Assembly (NCBI GenBank): GCA_036365145.1
Contig: JAEOAD010000018.1
Span: 14,180,501 to 14,244,500, forward strand
Direction: 5' to 3'
Length of the DNA: 64,000 nt
From: Orientallactaga sibirica
Taxonomy: Eukaryota; Chordata; Mammalia; Rodentia; Dipodidae
Shown piece after piece: positions 43,215 through 53,165 of this stretch; within the stretch, counting starts at the first letter, position 1, and each line of letters begins with the position of its first letter. The notes below the pieces were generated by a model. The model ran no database searches. It saw only the letters and a program-made list of their open reading frames with translations, and was not told the origin of the DNA. A program made the translations under genes and the position numbers.

Positions 43215-44450
43215 TGGGGACCCGTCTTGTGTAGGTAGTATCAGGCACTGCAAGATCATGGATACCCAGGCCATTTTGTGTCTGAAGGAGCACATTGTAA
43301 GGAGTCCTACCCTTCCTTTGGCTCTTACATTCTTTCTGCCACCTCTTCCTCAATGGACCCTGAATCTTGGAGAGTGTGATAGAGATATTTAGGTTCTGAG
43401 CACTTCTCTGTCACTACTTCTCAGTACCATGGTGCCTTCTGAGCCATTCCAAGGTCACCACCATCTGAAAAGAGAAGGTTCTCTAACCAAAAATGAGAGT
43501 AGCATCAGTATATTGGTATGAATGTTAAGAGAAGTGCTTACTGGGCACTATGGTGAGCATAGTATACACATTTAGCCAGACCCCAACACACGTTAACATC
43601 CCTAGGACTCATAACTACCCCTGCATAGGTTTTCAGTATCAGGCATGTATTCCCTCCTATGGAGTGGGCCTTCAGTCCAATTAGAGAGTGGTGGCTTTCC
43701 CCCATAGCAGACATGCCACTATTGTACACTATTGGCTCATTTGGCCTGGCTGGCCAAATTTAAGGCTTGCAGTGTCCACTTCTAAGTGTCTCCACTGGTG
43801 ATTTCTTTCTCTCCCATTGAACTTCATGCAGTGTAGCTTTTTACAGATTTCTGTCATCTGGTCTACATGGAGGAGGTTTTTAGTTCAGCTCCAACAGGAT
43901 TTTTCAGTGATCTTGCACCCCAAATATGTGGAATCTTCAGCAACAGGGTCTTACTATCTATTCCTGGTTGGAATACAAGATTCCTAGCAATATCCTGTCA
44001 TGTTTTGGAGGCATCTGGGACTCACTAGAAGGTATCCCATCCCTGGCATTGAAATTTTTCTAATAACAATCTATGGATTCTGGGTGTTCCATTGTCCTGA
44101 AAATAAGGTTTCCATATGACTTAGTCATATACCCTCTTAGATTTTGTTTAGCCCTCCCCCCACATTTCCTTTACTCAATCTCTTCCGCTGAACTCACATA
44201 TGCCTTTCCACCTCCTTTAATCTGTTCTTCTACTTATATATATACAATACCATCCTGTTAAGGCTCCCCTCACTCCATTTCTATTTCTTTTATATCCCCT
44301 TTCTAGCTTCCTGGCCTCTGCTACAGAATTTTATTCCAACTAACATAGAAGACCAATTATTTGTAGCTAGGATCCACCTATGAGGGAGATTGTGTGACAT
44401 TTGGCTTTCTGGGCCTGGATTACCTCATTAAGTATAATCCTTAATTTTTA
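43215..44450 (-). mobile_element. Second L1 fragment: 3' UTR plus ORF2 end
   Basis: From GTCTTGTGTAGGTAGTATCA the sequence parallels 1979-2775 for about 800 bp. It continues to a segment with GTGTGACATTTGGCTTTCTG and GGGCCTGGATTACCTC near 44390-44435, the complement of a conserved L1 ORF2 3' region. The terminal 150 bp found at 1466-1615 are missing at its left edge, where the previous L1 abuts. Confidence 0.7.
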
Positions 44451-44505
44451 TTTTTATTTTTCTTTGTTTCAGTCATTGAATCAAATGTTGAACACAGTAG
44501 GTCAT

Positions 44506-44595
44506 TATGGTGTTTTGAATGCAGGTATGGGTCTACCATAGACTCAGGTAGTTTTTAAATTTATTTTTTTATTGAGAGAGAGAGAGAGAAAGAAG

Positions 44596-44628
<33 letters not shown>

Positions 44629-45108
44629 AGAGAATGGGTGAATCGGGACTTTGAGCTTGCTGTGAAAAACTCCAGACGCTTGTGCTCCCTTGTGTGCATG
44701 TGCAGCATTGCACACTTGCATCACTGTGCATCTGGCTATGTGGGTAATGGATATTTGACTATGAGTTTTTGGCTTCTCAGGCAAGTGCTTGAACCAGTAA
44801 TCCATCTCTCCAGCCCTCAGGTAGTTTTGATTAAATATCACATTTCAGTTTCCAGATATCTGATGGAGGTGGTGTGTCACTGGGTAGATCTTGAGTTCAG
44901 CACTATGAGGTGTGCAGTGAGTCAGTGTGAGCTCTGGCTGTTTGTGTTTGCTGGTGTTGATCTCTCTGTCTCTCTCTGCTGTGTATGCTGAAGTAACCCA
45001 GCTTCTTCTGTCACGATGAAGCTTTCTATGGAATCTGTAAGTCTGAAATAAACCTTTTCTTCCTATAAGCTACTTCTGGTTAGATGTCCCAGAAACATAA
45101 AAGCAACA
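44506..45108 (+). mobile_element. Solo MaLR-type LTR with perfect 5-bp duplication and nested SINE
   Basis: The LTR starts TATGGTGTTTTGAATGCAGG (TG altered to TA) and ends AAAGCAACA, with CTGAAATAAACC carrying the poly-A signal near 45048. GTCAT flanks it at 44501-44505 and 45109-45113. A SINE at 44556-44815 lies inside. Confidence 0.85.
44556..44815 (-). mobile_element. Dip-type SINE nested in the LTR
   Basis: The 13-bp CTCAGGTAGTTTT is present at 44543-44555 and 44816-44828. The body carries a long uninterrupted GA tract (44573-44632) and the CTCCCTTGTGTGCATGTGC word of the third subfamily. Confidence 0.97.
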
Positions 45109-45269
45109 GTCATCTTAACAGGAATGTAGCAAGTAATAAGTAAAATTATCTGTCTGATGATGACATGATATCTATGTAGAGACTCCTAAAGACTTAAATA
45201 AGAACTATTTAAAGTAATAACTTCAGAATGATGATAGGAAAAAAACAACCTGCCAATATCAGTATAATA
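45109..45269. other. Unassigned spacer between LTR and ancient L1
   Basis: No feature was recognised. Confidence 0.4.
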
Positions 45270-46334
45270 TCTATATATTAGTGTGAACTACTGGAAAAGA
45301 AAATTTTGGAAATCTTATTTATAATTGCAACAGAAAATGATATAATCAGGTGAAATTTTGACTAAGAAACTTAAATGTTCTATATTAGAAATTATATAAT
45401 AATTATGAAACAAATGGAAGAAAATGCAAATAAATTGAATCAATCCTGTGTTCATGATGGTAAGAATTAGTAGATTTAAGGTGTTCTTGTAACTTATTGT
45501 AATCTATATACAGATTCAACAGAAGCTTAATCAAAATTTCAATGTTATTTTTTCCATAAAAATAGAAAAATCTCAACTCTAATTTATATATAGAATCACA
45601 AATGATCACACATATTCAAAAATCTAGAGCAAAAATCAAAGCTAGAGTCATCATACTGCCTAATTTCAAAATATATAATAAAGCAAATGCAATAAAATTA
45701 CATTATTAGTATCAAAACAGATTTACTGAGCCTGCTAAAAATCCTGGACATGAACCCATAAATTCACTGGCAATTAACTCTTGACAAAGATGCTATGTAT
45801 ATAAAATGGAGAAAGAATAGTGCATCCGTAAACAGGCTTGGGCAAAATGGTTGTACATATGTAGAGGACTGAAATTAAATCCTTGTTTTAAACAAGCCCC
45901 CCCCCCCCCAAATAAACCAAAAGTAGATTGAAGAAAGACTTAAAAGTGTAGATCTGCAAGAAGAAAACCTATAGGAAATATTTCATGCCATTAACCTGGG
46001 CCAGGCTCTGAGACAGCAAAAGCAAAAGCAGGCAAATGAGATTTCATTAAGCTAAAATGCTCCTGTACAACAAAAGAAAATGTATGGTGAGTAGACTTCT
46101 TGGAGAAACATTTAAATCTATAGGTTCCAGAAGGTCAATATGCACAATGTATAAGGGACTCAAACAACTGAAGAAAAAAAAAACTGATTGAAGAATTTTC
46201 AAAGGATGTGAACAGATATTTCTCAAAGGAAAGCATATTAATAGTTACCATCTCAACAATAAAATGTTAAGACCAAACTGAGATTTCATCCTGTATTTGT
46301 AAGAATGGCTTTCATCAAAAAGATTCAAGATAAG

Positions 46335-46496
46335 AGCCAGGTGTGGTGGTGCACACCTTTAATCCCAGAACTGGGGAGGCAGAGGTAGGAGGATCACAGT
46401 GAGTTCAAGGCCACCTTGAGAATACAGAGCTAATTCCAGGTCACCCTGAGCTAGAGTGTGACCCTGCCTCAAAAAAAAAAAAAAAAAAAAAAAAAA
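46335..46496 (+). mobile_element. B1 SINE
   Basis: The body starts GAGCCAGGTGTGGTGGTGCA and ends in 26 A. TCAAGATAAG flanks it at 46325-46334 and 46500-46509, an exact 10-bp duplication inside the ancient L1. Confidence 0.97.
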
Positions 46497-46843
46497 GAGT
46501 CAAGATAAGTGTTGGTGAGGAAGCAGAAAACACAAGAACCATTAACACATTTGGGAATATCAATTTTACAGCTACTATAACAAATATGGAAATTATTAAA
46601 AAATTGGAAACAACTACCATATGCACTACCAGTACTACTTTAGTAAATATAGTTATAAAAAATGAAATCAATATGCTGAAAGCGTATCTTCAGTCTCATT
46701 GTCAATTTGTCACTATTCACAATAGTGAAGACGCAGATTCAAACTGAGTGTCAGTGAATTAATGGGTAAAGATAATGGCTATATACATATGTATACAACT
46801 AAATACTATTCAGGCTTAAATAAGAATTATGTTTTCATTTGGT

Positions 46844-47150
46844 TGTAGAGAGCTGCGAGGTGCCGCGCCTTAAAGATGGCGCTGGCTTCCCCCTTCCGCC
46901 TTCCCGATGGCGAGTGCTCTCCTGGATAATTAAGTCCTTATTTGGCTTGGGCCGTGATCTAGGCTTGCTTCCACATATGTGGACCTATCTGCATTCACCA
47001 CGTGGCTTACCAGGGTTGGCTGTTCAAAGGCTTCTTAAGTTTCGGGCGGGCTTTTCCCCGGGTCAGAAGATTGTTCAAGGATCCTGAATAAACTGCTGAA
47101 AGAAGAGTCCGAGCGTTGCGTCTTCCTTGCTGGTCGAGGCGGTCGCGACA
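46844..47150 (+). mobile_element. Solo class II (ERVK/IAP-like) LTR with perfect 6-bp duplication
   Basis: The 307-bp element starts TGTAGAGAGCTGCGAGGTGC and ends GGTCGCGACA. TTTGGT flanks it at 46838-46843 and 47151-47156. It contains AAAGATGGCGCTGG (46872-46885, a YY1-like site seen in IAP-type LTRs), a poly-A signal AATAAA at 47087-47092 and a CTTCCTTGCTGGTCGAGGC end like that of IAP-type LTRs. A 6-bp duplication is usual for class II elements. CpG content is high for this window. No internal sequence remains. Confidence 0.92.
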
Positions 47151-47569
47151 TTTGGTAACAATATATGCATGAGCCTAAAGGGCATTATTCTGTGGGTAAT
47201 TAAAGTCTCAGATAGAAAATGATATCATCTCACTTTAATGTGGAATCTAAAAAATTGTTGGTTTCAAAGTAGAGAAAAGAGGGATGGATGGTTACCAGAA
47301 GTCAGAAAAAAAATAAGAGTATGGAAATTTAAGATAGAAAATATACTAAATTTCAGTTGATAGGAGAAAAAGCTCCAGGTCTACTGCACAGCTGGGTGAC
47401 TAAACTGAATAGTGATATGTATTTCCACCCAACTGAGTCAATTTCAAATGTATCACCATAAAAATGCCAAGCTAATGAGGTAATGAGGTAATGGATATGT
47501 TAATTAGCTTGATTTAATCTCTATTGTCTATGTATATATATCTTACATGTTTGTATGTGACTGTACACT

Positions 47570-47589
47570 GTGTGTGTGTGTGTGTGTTG
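47570..47589. repeat. (TG)n tract
   Basis: A short run of about ten TG units lies at the border between the ancient L1 and the retroviral remnant. Confidence 0.9.
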
Positions 47590-47840
47590 TTTGTGGAGAA
47601 CAGAGGACAATTGTCAAGCCAGCTCTTCAGTGCGAAACTTCACTAAGGTGAGGATGAAGGAGGAAATGCGATCACCCTATTTGCCATCTTAGGTTGCCAT
47701 TTTAGGGTAGAATACAGCCACTAACCAAGGAGACCCTATTCCCCTATTTTTCTGTCTAGACAAGGAAACTGTTTATCTCCTATTCTCCTTCAGTTCCCCC
47801 TCTCAGAAGCCACCCTAACTGATGTTAGGGAAATGGGGCA
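47590..47840 (-). mobile_element. Class I retrovirus LTR remnant (3' side)
   Basis: On the minus strand GAAGGAGAATAGGAGATAAA, CAGTTTCCTTGTCTAGACAG and AACCTAAGATGGCAAATAGG parallel the LTR remnant at 53240-53367. The first word also matches the LTR start at 23850-23884. It lies on the 3' side of the env remnants in the same orientation. TATA and poly-A signals are not visible, so only the outer part of the LTR is retained. Confidence 0.6.
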
Positions 47841-48299
47841 ATGACCACTCTCATTTCTTTATGCTGATAAGGAGGTGATGCTAGGCCACAGCGGTCAGGG
47901 TTCCTCAGGTGGCAGGGCTATCTGAGAGTCCATGGCAGAAGATTCAAGCCTGAAGGTCAGATTTTGGGTGCTGGAGTGCCTGTACCTGAAACTCATACAA
48001 AGGATTAGTAAGAGTAACATCCTAGGAAGAGACTAAAGTTCATCTCAAAGCAGGGGATTTAATATTGTGAGGTGATGATGGTCTGTGACCCTATTAGAAG
48101 GGGAAAAGAATCAGCTTCTTAAGGGTTGTCATTCCTGCAAAATTTCAGGCTTTAGATGGCAGTTAAGGTGACCCAGGCAGATGGAGTTAGGTTTGTTGTA
48201 GGACCGGCTGATTATAGGATGATTGTAAATTGAGAGGAGATAAAGTTAAAATAGTAGTTGACTATACATGGTCCAAAGATTTACTCAATTACTATTAGG
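47841..48299 (-). mobile_element. Unresolved retroviral interior
   Basis: This stretch between the LTR remnant and the env remnant shows no readable domain. It is assigned by position only. Confidence 0.35.
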
Positions 48300-48910
48300 T
48301 TTATAGCATGTACAATTTTCTTTCACCATAAAGATTATGAAACCCACTTACAAAACTTCACCGAATAGCACAGTGGTGTCCAACATATTCTGAATCTGTT
48401 ACTATAAATCATATAAAGCAGAGGAGACATTAGCAAAACTATGAGGAATATATACACAACATGCAACCTTGATAATGGCACATGTATCACCTTGAGCTGC
48501 TATGAGAAGTCTAAAGCCATACAATTTTGTATGATTGCCTTCTTCATCATTTGAACTTCCGAATTAAAAAGGGAGATTCCTTAATCTGTGCCATTATAGC
48601 CTTTTGAGCATACTTAGTGAGAGTTTCTTTATGCCAAATGACATCTTCTAGACCTATAGATGTGGTAAAAATGGAAGATAAATCATTACCAATGAAAAAC
48701 ATGTTGGTTCCATTGGTATTATGACATAAGTAAAATCGTAAGTTTATTTAAGGTTTTTACTTGTCCCTGCATTGGAAAAAACAACCAAACAAACAAATTC
48801 CCAGAGTACATGTTCCAATGCATCCTGAGAGCAGCCAGGGCCAAAGGTTAGTGCCATAAAGCTGAACAAGGCATTATGGTCTCAGAATGTATTCAGTAGC
48901 AAACCATTCT
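48300..48910 (-). pseudogene. Retroviral env remnant, transmembrane part
   Basis: Env mediates attachment and membrane fusion of a retrovirus. On the minus strand a readable stretch within about 48400-48790 contains the disulfide motif CX6CC (plus strand 48456-48482), preceded by an AAQG word. This order marks the ectodomain of a gamma-type transmembrane subunit. Several stops and at least one frame change break it: one stop lies shortly downstream of the motif and others upstream near 48550. It cannot produce a functional protein. The upstream surface-subunit side continues at 49412 beyond a younger LTR insertion. Orientation agrees with the LTR remnants at 47590 and 52391. Confidence 0.75.
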
Positions 48911-49411
48911 TGCCGGGGGTTTTTTTCCCTCCACCACCGGCAGGTAGAGTGGAAGAGAGAGAGAACCGGGCCAGCCGCTTCTCTCGAGGCTGAGCGAGAA
49001 GGCAGGTGTCAGCGACTCAAACCCCTCCCCCCCAAAACACCGGGGAGAAAAACCACATTGAGCCGGGAGAAACGTCTAAGGCGCAACTCACTCCTTTATT
49101 GTCATGGGGAGGTATTTATATATTTTGAGGAAGGGGGCGGGAAGAGAGGATGAGAGAAAGGTATAAGGGCCAATATTATTTCACCACGTCAGCAGCAGCT
49201 GGGCGGAGGCAGTAAGGGCCAATAGTATTTCACCACGTCAGCAGTAGCTGGGCGGAGGCAGTTTCAGCCTAGGTGCTGAGTCACTCCAAGGACAGGTCCC
49301 GAAACTCTACTCAGGCTCTGGAAGCTCAACCAGGCCTCACCAGGAGCCAAGTACAGGTAAACTCTGCCTGGGCCCAGAACCACTAGGCCTCACACTGGGC
49401 AGGGCCCAACA
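48911..49411 (-). mobile_element. Solo LTR with 49-bp tandem modules and perfect 6-bp duplication
   Basis: The 501-bp element reads TGTTGGGCCCTGCCCAGTGT at its 5' end on the minus strand and ends with CCCCCGGCA. CATTCT flanks it at 48905-48910 and 49412-49417. It has a TATA box (TATAAA; plus strand 49115-49120) and an AATAAA signal (plus strand 49095-49100) only about 15 bp further downstream. Two direct repeats of 49 bp lie upstream of the TATA box. The 6-bp duplication and sequence type suggest a class II element. It interrupts the env remnant and is therefore younger. Confidence 0.92.
49164..49261. promoter_or_regulatory. Two 49-bp direct repeats in LTR U3
   Basis: Units at 49164-49212 and 49213-49261 differ at two positions. 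Each contains GGCCAAT (CCAAT-box type), CACGTCA (reverse TGACGTG, a CRE/ATF-like site) and GGGCGG (GC-box type). Such duplicated modules upstream of a TATA box are typical of LTR enhancers. Activity is inferred, not shown. Confidence 0.8.
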
Positions 49412-49652
49412 CATTCTGATGGGTTAAGGTGAAGGACACTAGTGTTTTGGCATAAGTCAGAAGGACCCATCCCAGATATTGAATGCCACTTGAATATTTT
49501 GACTGAGTATGATTTATTGTTCACAGCATAGAAAAGCATTCTGACTTTAGTAACATTTGGTTGGAGCAATCCATATATATGTATTCCAAATTTGAAAATA
49601 GCCTCCTATACTTTTCTTTCTGAGTGCTTAAAACCAAGTGGGTAGCCAAAAC

Positions 49653-49654
<2 letters not shown>
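49412..49654 (-). pseudogene. Probable env surface-subunit remnant
   Basis: This is the continuation of the env remnant on the other side of the solo LTR. On the minus strand short open stretches are present, but I can name no domain. The assignment rests on orientation and position directly upstream of the transmembrane part. Confidence 0.45.

Positions 49655-49704
<50 letters not shown>
49655..49704. repeat. (CA)n microsatellite
   Basis: About 25 CA units are followed by a TCTCTC tract. The 60-aa cysteine-valine frame on the minus strand is an artefact. Confidence 0.98.
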
Positions 49705-49705
<1 letters not shown>

Positions 49706-51040
49706 CTCTCTGTCCCTCTCTCTCTCATATATAGCCCTTTAGGAGAAACTTTTAGAGACCTGGGAGGAGCTCAGCATTTATGCCATCTGCTCAGAGAAGT
49801 CAGGACAATGTACACTTGCAAATTGTACACTGATCTGGAGTCCAATATGTGGGTTTCTGTGTCCTCCATGATGAAGACAGGTGGCTTCTCAGAGCTGTAG
49901 GATACACTAGGAGCGTCCCATCATCTCCTGTGGCCATTCTGATATGAGATAGGGAACCAAAGTGTCAGTTGTCCTTTAAGCTCCAGTGTTTCGAATCACT
50001 TTGGATTCTAGATAAGGTTATTAGGCATTGAGAAAAACAGTTATACCAATCTTGAAGAAGAGTTTGAACACGGAGCAGATCTGATCACATTAGTCTTGAG
50101 CAAAACAGTTCAATAGTGGCACAAAAGCTCAAAGTCATTCTGCATAACATTCAGGACTAGTTGCCTGATGATATTATAAGCCATATCTAGAACACAGAAA
50201 GCAGACATGCCATATCTTTTAAAATATCTAACAACTGTAAGTACAGGCAGAGCATGTTAACAACCCTGGAAACAATTTTTATCCACAAATTTAAAACACC
50301 TGAAATGATTTCATTGTAAAGCAACTCAAGCAGAATAAAACCCTGACATCTCAGTTTTAAGACATCATGAGAAGTGTCCCCAAAATTAATTTGGAAGCCT
50401 TAGGGACTAAGAGAGCTTTTGTTGTCATTGCCTCAAGGTAGACTGGTCTTAAACTCCTTACCCTTCTGCCTCAACCTCTCAAAGTTTTAGCAAAAAGGCA
50501 AGGGAGGAGGTGGGAGGTGGGGCAGGGAGGGTTCTCATGGAACCATGGAGGAAGCTGCTTCTATCTGCAGGGCAAGTTACTCCAACTAAACATTTCTGTC
50601 ATGGCCTCAGTTCCTGTATGAAAAGGTGTCTCTCTGTGCTCTATACCTGTTCCTGTGGCTTGGGAACAGGGCCTCAAAAGGTCAGTCTGGGTTGGGGTCA
50701 TCATACCAGTGACATTGTAGTGTATTTTATCATTTACCTGCTTCCTTCTTCTTTTATCTCTGATATCACTGACATTGTTAGTTGCTGAAACTAAAATCTA
50801 GTTAGACACAGAGCCAGTAGTATGTCCCTACAGATGGACCTTCTCTTGATGTATATAAGGCAAATATTGTAATCATCTGTGGACTTCTATGTAATTATTA
50901 CTTGGAGACATCAAGATCATGACCCCAGCCAGGGCAACTGTGGTATCATGGAAGCCTAGAGTGCCAAGGTAGAATATCATTGTGGAGCAAAGACAGCCTG
51001 CACATTAAGTACTTTTAAGATTGTACTTGCTAGTCTATAG
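49705..51040. other. Unassigned sequence inside the retroviral interval
   Basis: No domain or known repeat could be read on either strand. The 92-aa plus frame at 50510-50788 has no recognisable features. The stretch could be decayed retroviral interior. Confidence 0.4.
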
Positions 51041-51043
51041 TCT

Positions 51044-51290
51044 ACAAATTTAAATCCTTATTGGTGAGACCCTAAATTGGATTGGCAGATTTAGACTCAT
51101 GATTAGGTGATACAAAATGGAATGTATGCATTTAGATTTTTTATGATGGGCCCATAAATAGGATCTACATATTTAGATGCTTACCAATGGGCTTCTATAG
51201 AATCTAAACTCTTACCAATGGGACCTTAAATTTAAAGTCTGATACAACCTTAAAGAGCTTACAGATTTAGATCCTTACCAATCTGACTGT
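51044..51290. repeat. Degenerate tandem repeat, period about 40 bp
   Basis: A word like TTTAGATCCTTACCAATGGG recurs about six times, for example near 51044, 51085, 51130, 51170, 51208 and 51266. Each is followed by a variable TAAATTTAAAG-type segment. The units have diverged strongly, so the array is old. Confidence 0.6.
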
Positions 51291-51420
51291 AAATATTCAC
51301 TGGTCTGTGTAAGATCCATGACCAATCTTTTTTGGAGCCATAGTTATGGCATAATTCAGCCACACATTCACACATTGAACCTCTAAGTGTGCACCAGCCT
51401 GAAGCATTACTGACAAATAT

Positions 51421-51557
51421 AGAGAGAAGGAAAGAAAGAAAGAGAGAGAGAGAGGGAGGGAGGGAGGGAGGGAAGAATGGAGGAAGGAAAGAAGGAAGGA
51501 AAGAAGGAAGGAAGGAAGGAAGGAAGGAAGGAAGGAAGGAAGGAAGGAAGGAAGGAA
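51421..51557. repeat. (GGAA)n / (AGGG)n microsatellite
   Basis: A purine tract of AAAG, GAGA, GGGA and then about 15 GGAA units. Frames through it are lysine/glutamate or serine/proline repeats without meaning. Confidence 0.98.
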
Positions 51558-52173
51558 ATCCCCTGGAGTAAATAGAATGCAAGTATTTCCCATTCAAATC
51601 AGTTTGGCTGCCTGGATTAAGGAAACCAATATGTAATTTACCACATGCAATACAGAAATGAAAGAGTGTCTACAGGTAAATCTTATTTCCTCTAAAACCA
51701 AAATCAGTCCAGAAAATATCAGACAGATGTGGTTGTTAGCAAGTGTCTCTAATTTTTGAGAAACCCATTTAGCCTTTAGTAGGCTGGTTTTCAGATCTTA
51801 CGTGGAAGACTTTAGGACCAAGCAAATGCACCTTTCTCAGTCTTCTGCCCAACTAAGATCAGTCCAGCAAGTCATAGCCACATGGCCTCTCCCTGTGGAG
51901 TCTCTCCATAGCCACCCGTTGCCATTTCCCATGCAGACCTGTGGGGTCTGGTACACAGTGGATTTCTTACACTTTTCAAGGTTTAGCAAACATGATCCCC
52001 AGTCTGTGCACATGTCATGAATTCTAAATCACTGACTGAATACATTCTATCTAGAGCTCTAAGAAAATATGACCATTTCTGTCCAGGACAGTAAGGTCTA
52101 CAGCTCATGGGGACAGTGAAGGGCTGCCAGTCTTACCCAAGAAAAAAGGTGACCTTAACAAAAAGGGTGAAAA

Positions 52174-52209
<36 letters not shown>

Positions 52210-52390
52210 AGCTTCAGCATTCAGCCATATTACCCATGGCCTTGGACTTGCCGTGATCAGGAGAGCAAGGACATGGCTGAAGTTCATTAGTTATTTTCCC
52301 TGCTTCCTTTCCAGCTCAGTTGGTTCATACTGGTTCGTAAATTGAGGTGAGTGGTCTTCAGGAAGCAATTATGGTCTAAGCCACCAAAGG
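51558..52390. other. Unassigned sequence with a 38-base poly-A
   Basis: A poly-A run lies at about 52171-52208 without a recognisable SINE or processed transcript before it. On the minus strand the segment just before 52391 reads TTTGGTGGCTTAGACC, which could be a worn primer binding site because it follows the LTR end. This is tentative. Confidence 0.35.
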
Positions 52391-52578
52391 TGATACCATA
52401 TAGGGGTGTTGGGTTCATTTTCTCTGCCAATTAAAGATTTAAACAGCAGGAAACATTGAGAAAAGTAAAGTTTATTTCAAAGGAAAAAGTAAAGGAAACA
52501 GAGAGAATACAGATGCCCTATGGAGGAGAAGAATCCAGAACTGGAAAATGCTCCACCTCAGTGAAAGCTTGACTTTTA

Positions 52579-52797
52579 AAAAATATTTATTTATTTTAAA
52601 CAGAGAGAAAGAGAGGGAGAGAAGAGGGAGAGACAGAGAGAGTCAGTGTACCAGGGACTCTTGCCACTACAAATGAACTGCAGACATGTATGCCAATTTG
52701 TTGTATCTAGCTTTATGTCATATTGTGAAATTGAATCTGAGCCATTAGGTTTTGCAAACAAGTGCTTTTAACAGCTGAGCCACCTCTCCAGTCTGGG
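52579..52797 (-). mobile_element. Dip-type SINE nested in the LTR
   Basis: Flanking 13-mers AGCTtGACTTTTA (52566-52578) and AGCTgGACTTTTA (52798-52810) differ at one base. The body is complete, with tail, GA tract and head. Confidence 0.95.
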
Positions 52798-52875
52798 AGC
52801 TGGACTTTTATCAAATGAGGAAATCTCACCTATTCAGAGTCAATGATTGGTGAGCGTAAATAAAAATAAAGGCAC

Positions 52876-53165
52876 GGGCTGGAGAGATGGCGTAGCAGTT
52901 AAGGCGCCTGCCTGCTAAGCCTAAGAATGCTGGTTCCAATCTCCAGGTCCCATGTTTAGCCAGACGCAAAGTGATGCAAGGGCGCAATGCCACACTTGCC
53001 CACAAGGAGGCGCACAAATCTGGATTTCGTTCACAGCAGCTGAGAGACTACTGGCGTGCCCAGCTCTATCTGTCTTCCTTTCTGCTCTCTATCTGTTTCT
53101 CTCTGTGTCTCTCTCCAAAAATAAATAAAATAATAAAAAAATTAAAAAAAATTAAAAAAAAAAAC
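52876..53165 (+). mobile_element. Dip-type SINE nested in the LTR, CCTAAGAA subfamily
   Basis: The head GGGCTGGAGAGATGGCGTAG is intact and the tail is a long A-rich stretch. AAAGGCAC flanks it at 52868-52875 and 53166-53173. It lacks the 16-bp duplication. Its head faces the head of the preceding SINE. Confidence 0.96.

Larger units (their letters stand above)
45270..47480 (+). mobile_element. Ancient L1 (L1M-like) 3' half
   Basis: Plus-strand words in the order of an old eutherian L1 ORF2 end and 3' UTR are readable: GATGTGAACAGATATTTCTC, AGAATGGCTTTCATCAAAAA, CACTATTCACAATAGTGAAG, AAATACTATTCAGGC, then TAATGTGGAATCTAAAAAA and GGTTACCAGAAGTCAG after the solo LTR. A C run at 45897-45909, a B1 at 46335-46496 and the LTR at 46844-47150 interrupt it. 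It cannot code for protein. Confidence 0.8.

Noticed and set aside
46839..47087. 82-codon frame covering the solo LTR
   Set aside because: Starts at the target duplication and ends at the poly-A signal of the LTR; LTRs of this type carry no gene.
48887..49153. 88-codon plus-strand frame
   Set aside because: Antisense to the LTR at 48911-49411 and includes its boundary.
51421..51557. Regular repeats considered as a CRISPR-like array
   Set aside because: Pure short-period simple repeats in a mammalian genome, without spacers.
51259..51597. 112-codon minus frame with FLPS repeats
   Set aside because: Translation of the GGAA microsatellite.
52171..52208. Poly-A tract as the end of a processed pseudogene
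   Set aside because: The sequence before it matches no transcript I recognise and no flanking duplication was found.
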